8,271 nucleotides of DNA from Phycisphaerae bacterium. GTDB taxonomy: Bacteria; Planctomycetota; Phycisphaerae; SM23-33. The stretch is taken from assembly GCA_022866005.1 (NCBI GenBank), contig JALHTV010000035.1, positions 1 to 8,271 on the forward strand. The letters are read 5' to 3'. The notes under the pieces are model-generated. The model was not told where the DNA came from, ran no database searches, and saw only the letters and a list, made by a program, of their open reading frames with translations. Of the stretch, positions 1 to 5,962 are shown in pieces. The translations under genes were made by a program, and so were the position numbers. Numbering within the stretch: the first letter of the stretch is position 1; every line of letters starts with the position of its first letter.

Positions 1-372
<372 letters not shown>

Positions 373-432
373 CATTTGTCGTTGTCCTTCGCCCGCGCGA
401 AGGTTTCCGCCCTTCGCATGGGGCCCTGGGTG

Positions 433-466
433 CGGCATCGGACCTCGATGCCGGACTCATGAGTCC
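433..466 (+). repeat. Adjacent hairpin and perfect 14-bp palindrome in the rRNA spacer
   Basis: A perfect 8-bp stem, CGGCATCG with CGATGCCG, closes a 5-base loop (433-453). It runs directly into the perfect palindrome GGACTCATGAGTCC at 453-466. The palindrome could fold as a small hairpin only with strain, or act as a duplex-DNA site. In the rRNA precursor these elements are most simply secondary structure for maturation. No specific binding protein can be named from the sequence. Confidence 0.6.
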
Positions 467-540
467 CCAGTGCGGAGGTCGGAAAAGCCGCTTTGGCTTG
501 GTGAACCGTAACGGCTATCCGTCCCTATGATGACGTGCTG

Positions 541-568
541 TCCGGATGGACCGACAGGCCCATCCGGG
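541..568 (+). other. Stem-loop immediately upstream of 5S rRNA, likely processing stem
   Basis: CCGGATGG at 542-549 pairs perfectly with CCATCCGG at 560-567 around a 10-base loop. A T-G wobble at 541/568 extends the stem. It ends only a few bases before the 5S 5' end. That position fits a maturation signal that separates 5S from the 23S precursor. The stem itself is directly visible; the processing role is inferred. Confidence 0.6.
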
Positions 569-570
569 CT

Positions 571-681
571 GTGGCGGTGTCCACACCCCGCGGGCCACAC
601 CTGTTCCCATCCCGAACACAGAAGTTAAGCCGCGGGGGCCGATGGTACTACGTAAGTGGGAGAGTAGGTCAACGCCGCCTT
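571..681 (+). rRNA. 5S ribosomal RNA
   Basis: This is the complete small rRNA of the large subunit. The hallmark block CCCATCCCGAACACAGAAGT lies at about 606-625, followed by TTAAGCC. The 3' half carries GGTACTACG and GTGGGAGAGTAGGTC. The terminal helix closes: GGCGGTG at 573-579 pairs with CGCCGCC at 673-679, with one U-G wobble. The closed region is about 107-111 nt, slightly shorter than the 120 nt of Escherichia coli. It is co-oriented with 23S and followed by an intrinsic terminator, so it is the last gene of the rRNA operon. Confidence 0.96.
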
Positions 682-688
682 TATATCG

Positions 689-727
689 CAAGCCCTCAGG
701 CCACCGCCCGGGGGCTTGTGCTTTTCT
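689..727 (+). terminator. Intrinsic terminator of the rRNA operon
   Basis: CAAGCCC at 689-695 pairs with GGGCTTG at 712-718 around a GC-rich loop. It is followed by TGCTTTTCT, a short T-rich run at 721-727. It begins about eight bases after 5S, where an rRNA operon would be expected to end. Confidence 0.75.
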
Positions 728-734
728 GGGACAA

Positions 735-814
735 CAGGTGAGAGGTTAGAGGTGAGAGGTTAGACGTTACCGGCTACGCCGCGTTCTCGCCTCTAACCTC
801 TTACCTCTCACCTG
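735..814. repeat. Long imperfect inverted repeat built from a tandem 14-mer
   Basis: The left arm contains two exact copies of GGTGAGAGGTTAGA back to back (737-750 and 751-764). The right arm (785-814) is its imperfect reverse complement. It pairs from C735-G814 inward to A764-T785, about 30 bp with three mismatches (747/802, 754/795, 761/788) and one G-T wobble (760/789). The apical loop is 20 bases. The purine-rich arm contrasts with its surroundings. It lies in the convergent gap between the rRNA operon and murD, so it could act as a bidirectional transcript-end or RNA-stabilising structure, or be a small dispersed palindromic element. No U-tract follows on either strand, so it is not a classical intrinsic terminator. 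Confidence 0.85.
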
Positions 815-851
815 GTATCCAAGCCCGGCCTGACATGAAGCTGGCGCCTCC

Positions 852-2246
852 CTATTCGGGCAGGGCGCTCACCAGCTCCGTAAACGCCTCCCCCCGGTGC
901 TCGTAGTTGGTGAACATATCGTAGCTGGCGCAGGCCGGGCTTAGGAGCACGGCGTCGCCCGTGGCGGCTTGTTCGGCCGCCTGCTGCACGGCCGAGTCCA
1001 GGTCCTCCGCCCGCAGCAAGGTTGGAGAGGCGTCGCGGCGGTGCTTCTGGACGGCCGCGGCGATCTGGTCGGCCGTCTGGCCCAGGACGATGACCGCCTT
1101 GGCCCGGGCCGCCAGGGCCGCCCCCAACGAATCGAAACTCACGTGCTTGTCATAGCCGCCCATGATCATCACCGCCGATCGCGAGGGGAACGCCTCTAGG
1201 GCCACGATCGCACCCTCCGGCGTCGTGCACTTGGAGTCGTTGTAGTACCGCGCGCCGCGGCGCTCGATGACGAACAGGAGCCGATGCGGCAGCCCGGCAA
1301 AACCCCCCAGCGCCGCCCCCGCCATCGGGCGGTCCGCGCCGAACTGCCTCGCCGCTGTCCACGCGGCCTGCGCGTTGGCCTGGTTGTGCGCCCCGGGGAC
1401 GATCAGCTCAAAAGCATCCGCGCCCGGCTCGAACAGCTCCACGCGCCCGGGCGCCTCGGCGCCCCAGGTCGAGACGATCGGATCGGCGGCGTTGAGCACG
1501 AGCACGTCCCGGGCGGACTGGAAGCGGAAGATGTTCTTCTTCGCGTCGGCGTAGGCCTCCATCGTGCCGTGGCGGTCCAGGTGGTTGGGTGCAAGGTTGG
1601 TGACTACGGCCACGTGAGGGCTGATGCCGACCAGCGGCAGGTCCTCCAACTGGAAGCTCGACAGCTCCAGCACGACCACATGGTCCTCTGCGATGGCGGG
1701 CAGGTCTTCCAGCAGGCTTCGGCCGATGTTGCCGCCTACCTGACACGGGCGCACGCGCTCCAGAATCGTCCCGATCATGGCCGTGGTGGTGCTCTTGCCG
1801 ATGCTGCCGGTCACGCCCACCACGGGTGCCCGGCACCGCTCCAGAAACAGGTTGATCTCCGTCGTCCGGGGCACGCCCGCCCGTGCGGCAGCCGCGAGGA
1901 AAGGCGAATCCTTCGGCACGGCCGGGTTGACCACGAGCAGCTCCGCGGAGGTGAAGTCGTCCTCATCGTGCCCGCCCAGGTGCAGGGTCACATCCAGGCC
2001 GTCCAGCGCCATGACGGATTCTTCCAGCTCCTCCTGCGGGGCGAGGTCCGAGACGGTGACGTGTGCCCCCTGGCTGCATAGCCACCGCGTCACGCCGACG
2101 CCGCCGCCGAACCGCCCCAGTCCCACCACGGTGACGGCCTGTCCGTTCAAGCTCGCAGGCGGGGGGGCGGCCTCCGGGGTTCCCAAATGCGATACACCGC
2201 GTTTGGGGTCCCCCGGCGCCCCGCGGGCTGGATCGCCCCTGCTCAT
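852..2246 (-). CDS. murD: UDP-N-acetylmuramoyl-L-alanine--D-glutamate ligase (MurD)
   Basis: This cytoplasmic Mur ligase adds D-glutamate to UDP-MurNAc-L-Ala using ATP, in peptidoglycan precursor synthesis. It has the three Mur domains: an N-terminal Rossmann-like domain (VVGLGRFGGG near 40-49), the ATP-binding central domain (residues about 140-280) and the C-terminal domain. Visible motifs are P-loop GSIGKST 147-153, GGNIG 171-175, LELSSFQLE 193-201, NHLDRHG 221-227 with candidate carbamylated Lys236, HNQAN 287-291, GLPHRL 318-323, NDSK 336-339 and LSPACASYD 435-443. The P-loop has Ile where Asn is usual. At 464 residues it is longer than typical MurD (about 440) because of a roughly 32-residue Gly/Pro-rich N-terminal extension. 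The start is supported by an AGGAGG site and an ATGA overlap with the upstream peptidase gene. It is the last gene of a three-gene operon. Confidence 0.96.
   Translation of the reverse strand: MSRGDPARGAPGDPKRGVSHLGTPEAAPPPASLNGQAVTVVGLGRFGGGVGVTRWLCSQGAHVTVSDLAPQEELEESVMALDGLDVTLHLGGHDEDDFTSAELLVVNPAVPKDSPFLAAAARAGVPRTTEINLFLERCRAPVVGVTGSIGKSTTTAMIGTILERVRPCQVGGNIGRSLLEDLPAIAEDHVVVLELSSFQLEDLPLVGISPHVAVVTNLAPNHLDRHGTMEAYADAKKNIFRFQSARDVLVLNAADPIVSTWGAEAPGRVELFEPGADAFELIVPGAHNQANAQAAWTAARQFGADRPMAGAALGGFAGLPHRLLFVIERRGARYYNDSKCTTPEGAIVALEAFPSRSAVMIMGGYDKHVSFDSLGAALAARAKAVIVLGQTADQIAAAVQKHRRDASPTLLRAEDLDSAVQQAAEQAATGDAVLLSPACASYDMFTNYEHRGEAFTELVSALPE
2176..2213. repeat. Palindromic element inside the murD N-terminal extension
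   Basis: On the plus strand GGGGTTCCCAAATGC (2176-2190) pairs with GCGTTTGGGGTCCCC (2199-2213) around the 8-base loop GATACACC. Twelve of 15 positions are Watson-Crick pairs, and two of the other three are G-T. On the coding strand it encodes about residues 12-24 of MurD, GDPKRGVSHLGTP, in a stretch with no counterpart in standard MurD proteins. It looks like a small palindromic repeat captured in frame, or a translation-initiation-region hairpin. Both readings are inferences from this single copy. Confidence 0.6.
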
Positions 2247-3481
2247 ACCACCTCCTGAGGCCCCAGGCCCAGGACCGTCATGGCCATCAGGTCGTACCGC
2301 CGGGCCACCTCCAGCACCTGGTCCGCCGTCACGGCGAAGTACGCGTCCAGCTCCTTGGCGAGCGCGACGTGCTCCTTGCGGTACACCCAGTCGAACCCCA
2401 CGCTGGTCAGCCGCCCCATGGGCAGCTCGCCCTTGAGGGTGGCCGCCGAGGCGATCTTGTTCTTTGCCGCGAGCAGCTCCGCCTCGCTGGGCCGATCGTC
2501 CAGGAACCGGCGGAACTCCGCTCGCGCGATCCGCACGGCCTCGCTGGCCCGGCCGGGATCGCAGGACAGCATCGTCAGGAACGCCCCGGTCCCGTCCAGC
2601 GGCTCGTAGTTCGCGTTGACCTCATCGGCGATGGCCGGCTCGATGAGGGCGTAGAACAGCCGGCTGCCGCTCTCGTCACCCAGGATCGTGGCCGCCAGAT
2701 GCGCCGCGTAACGCTGGGGGTCCTGGCCGCTGGGAGCGGGAGACATCAGCCCCACGTGCTGGCGGGTCAGCTTGAGGTCCACGATGTTCCTGGCCGTCCC
2801 GTGGGCCGGGGCGGACGGCAGGACGCGCGCCACCTCATACGGCTGCCACGAGGAGCAGACCTGGGCGACCTTCTCCACCGCCGCCGGCCAGTCCAGGTTG
2901 CCCACGACCACCACGGTGATGTTGCCGGGGCTGTAGCAGCGATGGAAGTACTCCAGCATGTCCTGCCGCGTCAGCGCGGTGATGGACTCCGTCGTGCCCA
3001 GGACGGCGTTGCCCAGCGGGTGGCCGCTGAAATACTCCCCCATCAGCTTGACGTAGATGCGGAACCGCGGCTGGTCCTCGTAGCGGGCGATCTCATCCAG
3101 GATGACGTTCTTTTCCAGGTCGAAGTCTTCCTGGCGCAGCGCCGGCCGGAGTATGTCGCCCAGCAGATCCAGCAGGTCTGTCTGGAACTCGCGCAGCACG
3201 GCCCCGTAGTAGACGGTGTTTTCTTCGCTGGTGAAGGCGTTGTACTGCGCCCCCATGCGGTCGAAGTCGCGGTTGACGTCAAAGGCCGTCCGCCGGGCGG
3301 TGCCCTTGAACATCATGTGCTCCAGGAAGTGGCTCACCCCCGAGACCTTGGCCGTCTCATCCCGGCTGCCCGTGCGGACGAAGAATCCTAGCGCCATCGA
3401 CGTCACCGAGCGATTGACCTCGCCGACGACCGTCAATCCGTTGTCCAGGACTGCGTGTTGGAACTCCATGGTCTGGCTCAC
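2243..3481 (-). CDS. M16B zinc metallopeptidase, catalytic (zinc-bearing) subunit
   Basis: This belongs to the insulinase/mitochondrial-processing-peptidase family. The zinc site is the inverted motif HFLEH at residues 51-55 (His51, Glu54, His55), with distal Glu130 in VILDE, 74 residues after His55. An N-terminal M16 domain spans about 10-160 and an M16_C domain about 175-350. The substrate-binding Arg/Tyr pair usually found in the second domain is absent: in the aligned SRLFYALIEPAIADE stretch the positions are Ile280 and Glu287. This is the zinc half of a heterodimeric M16B enzyme, and the preceding gene supplies the other half. There is no signal peptide, so a cytoplasmic site is likely. 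The start is GTG at 3481, overlapping the upstream stop as GTGA; ATG at 3469 is an alternative. The gene ends in an ATGA overlap with murD. The true substrate is unknown. Confidence 0.93.
   Translation of the reverse strand: MSQTMEFQHAVLDNGLTVVGEVNRSVTSMALGFFVRTGSRDETAKVSGVSHFLEHMMFKGTARRTAFDVNRDFDRMGAQYNAFTSEENTVYYGAVLREFQTDLLDLLGDILRPALRQEDFDLEKNVILDEIARYEDQPRFRIYVKLMGEYFSGHPLGNAVLGTTESITALTRQDMLEYFHRCYSPGNITVVVVGNLDWPAAVEKVAQVCSSWQPYEVARVLPSAPAHGTARNIVDLKLTRQHVGLMSPAPSGQDPQRYAAHLAATILGDESGSRLFYALIEPAIADEVNANYEPLDGTGAFLTMLSCDPGRASEAVRIARAEFRRFLDDRPSEAELLAAKNKIASAATLKGELPMGRLTSVGFDWVYRKEHVALAKELDAYFAVTADQVLEVARRYDLMAMTVLGLGPQEVV
2247..2256 (-). promoter_or_regulatory. Strong ribosome binding site of murD
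   Basis: The minus strand reads AGGAGG followed by TGGT and then ATG (2246). This full Shine-Dalgarno core lies inside the 3' end of the upstream peptidase coding region. It fixes the murD start at 2246 and argues that the unusual N-terminal extension is translated. Confidence 0.8.
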
Positions 3482-4725
3482 TCACTCGTCACTGCGCGGG
3501 TATCGAGCGCCTCCGGGCCGATGACCAGCACGGTGAAGCTCCTGGGGCGATAGTCGCGCGCGTAGGCGATCACCTCGTCCTTGGTCACGGCGTCGATGGC
3601 CTCCGACAGCTCCCGCAGCGACCGCGGCCGCCCGAGGTGGTACCAGTCACTCGCCAGCGCCGCCGCCCGCGCGGTGGTGGACTCGCCCATCATCACCAGC
3701 GCGCTCTTCAGTTGCGTGCGCGCGCGGTCCATTTCCTCATCTTCAATGCCGTCGCCCAGGCGGCGGATCTCTCGCGCCGTCACCTCCAGCGTCTCCTGTC
3801 CCTTGGCCGGGACGGCGGCGGCGTAGGTGAACATCCCCGCGTAATCCTTGAGGCTGTGGTAGCGGCAGGAGACGTGGTAGACCAGCCCGCGCTTCTCGCG
3901 GACCTCGGTGAACAATCGGCTGCTCATCCCGCCCGAGAGCACCGTCTCGGCGAGCCGGGCCGCGTAGTGCCGCCGATCGGCAACCGGTACGGCGGGATGG
4001 GCCATGGCGATGTGAACCTGCGCGGAGGGCTTGGACAGGTGCACGGTCCCGCCAACCGGCGCGGTGGCCTTGACCGTCTGCACGGGCGGACCGTTCCAGT
4101 CTCCAAAGCTCGTCTCGACCGTCTCGCAGAGCCTCGGCCAGTCGAACTTGCCCGCGACGCTCAGAATCGCCCCAGCCGGGGTGAACCCGCTCGCGACGGC
4201 CTGGCGGACCGCCTGGGAACTGATAGCCCCCAGCGACTCGGCCGTGCCGTAAGGGGATCGTCCCAGCGGCCAGGGATAGAACCGCTCCCGCAGGAGCAGG
4301 GTGCACTTCTGGGCGGGCTCGTCCTCCAGTGAGGCCAGGTCCTGGGCGATCAAGGCCCGGCAGGGTCCAAACGCACCCTCCTCCAGCCGCGGCCGGCGAA
4401 GGATGTCCGCGTAGATGCCCAGCACGGGGGAGAGGTTCACCCCCAGCGTGGCGGCGGTGAACTGGGTGTGCCTGCCGTGGACGTGTTCTTGGTGGCGGCA
4501 GCCCAGGCTGTCTAGGGCCTCGTTGAGTTGACGGGTGTCGCGATCGCCCGCACCGCGGAGGCACCACTCGCTGGCGATCATGGCCGCCCCCTCGGCCCCG
4601 GCCGGATCGTGCGCGGCCCCGGCGGGCACCAGCAGCGACATGGCCGCCGAAGATACCTGCTCCATCGGTTCGCCCACGACCGTCAGGCCATTGGACATCT
4701 GCTGGATTCGCAACTCCTCTGCCAC
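3478..4725 (-). CDS. M16 family peptidase-like protein, non-zinc (substrate-binding) subunit
   Basis: It has the same two-domain M16 fold as its downstream neighbour. The opening, MSNGLTVVGE near 10-19, matches the other subunit's DNGLTVVGE. The zinc motif is gone: the position aligned with HFLEH reads MIASE (residues 49-53). It keeps the C-terminal hallmark GGMSSRLFTEVREKRGLVY (265-283), with the Arg276/Tyr283 pair that binds substrate in M16 enzymes. This is the pattern of the non-catalytic partner in bacterial M16B heterodimers and of mitochondrial alpha-MPP. It is first in the operon. The start is GTG at 4725, with AAGG about 8 bases upstream on the coding strand and a plausible promoter about 40 bases upstream. 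ATG at residue 10 is an alternative start. No signal peptide is seen. Confidence 0.9.
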   Translation of the reverse strand: MAEELRIQQMSNGLTVVGEPMEQVSSAAMSLLVPAGAAHDPAGAEGAAMIASEWCLRGAGDRDTRQLNEALDSLGCRHQEHVHGRHTQFTAATLGVNLSPVLGIYADILRRPRLEEGAFGPCRALIAQDLASLEDEPAQKCTLLLRERFYPWPLGRSPYGTAESLGAISSQAVRQAVASGFTPAGAILSVAGKFDWPRLCETVETSFGDWNGPPVQTVKATAPVGGTVHLSKPSAQVHIAMAHPAVPVADRRHYAARLAETVLSGGMSSRLFTEVREKRGLVYHVSCRYHSLKDYAGMFTYAAAVPAKGQETLEVTAREIRRLGDGIEDEEMDRARTQLKSALVMMGESTTARAAALASDWYHLGRPRSLRELSEAIDAVTKDEVIAYARDYRPRSFTVLVIGPEALDTRAVTSE

Positions 4726-4764
4726 GGGGTCTGCCTTTCTAGGGGCCGGTGTGCAAGGACCGGC

Positions 4765-4793
4765 ATTCTAAGGGCTGCGGCGGCGGCGGCCAA
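4765..4793 (-). promoter_or_regulatory. Candidate sigma70-like promoter of the M16-M16-murD operon
   Basis: Reading the minus strand, TTGGCC (4793-4788) is separated by 17 bases from TAGAAT (4770-4765). The -10 matches consensus at five of six positions and the -35 at four. Transcription would start near 4758, giving a leader of about 33 bases before the GTG at 4725. The match is by eye only. The GC-rich spacer (a run of GCC repeats) makes a chance -35 possible. Confidence 0.4.
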
Positions 4794-4876
4794 GACAAAC
4801 CCGCAGATGGCGTGCTCCCGGTGTGGTCCGGGCCGCCGGCTGGACAACCGCCCGGCGGGGCGTTAGCTTCAGGAGC

Positions 4877-5887
4877 ATGAGCGAACGTGTGGCCGTCATC
4901 GGGGACGGGGCGATGGCGACGCTCTGCGCAATCATGCTGGCCGAGAACGGCCACGCCGTCCGCCTGTGGTCGGCCTTTCCAGATAGTGCCGCGGAGCTCG
5001 CCCGCACCCGCCAGAACCGCCGCTTCCTGCCCGGCCACCAGCTCCCCCAGTCCGTCGAGGTGACCGCCGACGACGCCGCGGCCCTGGGAGGCGCCGACGT
5101 GGCCATCCAGGCGGTGCCCACGCAGTTCGTGCGGACGTGGTGGTCGCGGCTGGTGCCGTACTGCCCAGGCGACCTGCCCATCTGCTCCACGGCCAAGGGC
5201 ATCGAGAATCGCACACTATTGCGCCCCAGTCAGGTGGTGCTGGAAGTCCTGGGCGACACCGACCCGACCGGCCGGGCCGTGGCCGTGCTGTCGGGCCCGT
5301 CGATCGCACCGCAGGTCGCCCGCCACCTGCCCGCAACCGTGACGGTCGCCGCCAACCGCCCGGGCTTTGCCGAGCAGATCCAGACCCTGTTCCACCGGCC
5401 GTACTTCCGCGTGTACACCAACGAGGACCTGATCGGCGTGGAGATTGCCGGGGCAATCAAGAACGTGGTGGCCATCGCGGCGGGCATCCTGGACGGGCTG
5501 GGCGCCGGGGACAACGCCAAGGCGGCCCTGGTCACCCGCGGCCTGGCCGAGATCACCCGCCTGGGGCTGGCGCTGGGGGCCCGGCGGGAGACATTTGCGG
5601 GGCTGGCCGGCGTGGGCGACCTGATCACCACCTGCATCTCCCCCGAGGGGCGCAACCGCTCCTTCGGTGAGGCCATCGGGCGCGGGAAGACCGTCGAGGG
5701 AGCCCTGGCCGCCACGGAATCGGTCATCGAGGGCGTGGCCACCACCGCGAGCGTCGTGGAACTGGCCGCCAAACTGGGCGTGGCCATGCCCATCACCCAG
5801 GCCGTCCACAGCGTCCTGTTCGCCGGCCGGGCGCCCCGCGACGCCATCGCCGAGCTGATGAGCCGACCCCTGAAGGCGGAAGTCTAG
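4877..5887 (+). CDS. gpsA: Glycerol-3-phosphate dehydrogenase [NAD(P)+] (GpsA)
   Basis: This cytoplasmic enzyme reduces dihydroxyacetone phosphate to sn-glycerol-3-phosphate, the backbone precursor of phospholipids. The N-terminal Rossmann domain opens with VAVIGDGAMATLCA (5-18), a GxGxxA variant of the usual GxGxxG. It then shows RFLPG (49-53), AVPTQ (79-83), TAKGIE with Lys107, and GPSIAPQVA (140-148). The C-terminal substrate domain carries EIAGAIKNVVAI with catalytic-type Lys195, GLAGVGDLITTC (242-253) and GRNRSFG (258-264). The length, 336 residues, is standard. The start at 4877 is chosen from the family N-terminus. AGGAG lies only one base before this ATG, which is unusually close; GTG at 4889 is an alternative. 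The frame remains open upstream to a GTG at 4823, but those residues do not look like GpsA. It is divergent from the M16 operon. Confidence 0.95.
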   Translation: MSERVAVIGDGAMATLCAIMLAENGHAVRLWSAFPDSAAELARTRQNRRFLPGHQLPQSVEVTADDAAALGGADVAIQAVPTQFVRTWWSRLVPYCPGDLPICSTAKGIENRTLLRPSQVVLEVLGDTDPTGRAVAVLSGPSIAPQVARHLPATVTVAANRPGFAEQIQTLFHRPYFRVYTNEDLIGVEIAGAIKNVVAIAAGILDGLGAGDNAKAALVTRGLAEITRLGLALGARRETFAGLAGVGDLITTCISPEGRNRSFGEAIGRGKTVEGALAATESVIEGVATTASVVELAAKLGVAMPITQAVHSVLFAGRAPRDAIAELMSRPLKAEV

Positions 5888-5924
5888 CAGCACCCACCGG
5901 TTCCAGGAGCGGTGGCACGCGGCC

Positions 5925-5930
5925 TACAAT
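5925..5930 (+). promoter_or_regulatory. Candidate -10 element for the serine acetyltransferase gene
   Basis: TACAAT, five of six matches to TATAAT, lies 33 bases before the ATG at 5963 in the 75-base gap after gpsA. No good -35 hexamer is visible 16-18 bases upstream; TTCCAG at 5901 is the nearest weak match. Similar -10-like hexamers lie about 30-40 bases before two other starts in this window, which raises its credibility a little. Confidence 0.35.
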
Positions 5931-5962
5931 GTCGTATCGCATAGGGAAAGGCGGTTGTCGCC

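Larger units (their letters stand above)
373..570 (+). other. 23S-5S internal transcribed spacer, hairpin-rich, no tRNA
   Basis: About 200 bases separate the two rRNA genes. I see no tRNA cloverleaf and no convincing coding region. Instead there are several perfect short inverted repeats: CCTTCG/CGAAGG at 386-391 and 398-403, CGGCATCG/CGATGCCG at 433-440 and 446-453, a palindrome at 453-466, and an 8-bp stem directly before 5S. Such stems are expected in rRNA spacers, where they present double-stranded substrates to RNase III-like processing enzymes. The processing role is inferred from position. Confidence 0.75.

Noticed and set aside
373..570. Possible tRNA gene in the 23S-5S spacer
   Set aside because: No cloverleaf, T-loop GTTCRA box or acceptor stem could be formed; only simple hairpins are present.
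1284..3391. Long plus-strand open frames opposite murD and the first M16 gene (up to 340 codons)
   Set aside because: They are antisense shadows of GC-rich genes; their products show no family motifs, and the minus-strand frames carry unambiguous catalytic motifs.
5894..5915. Stem CCACCG/CGGTGG after gpsA as a terminator
   Set aside because: It has only six base pairs with a 10-base loop and no following T-run; too weak to call.
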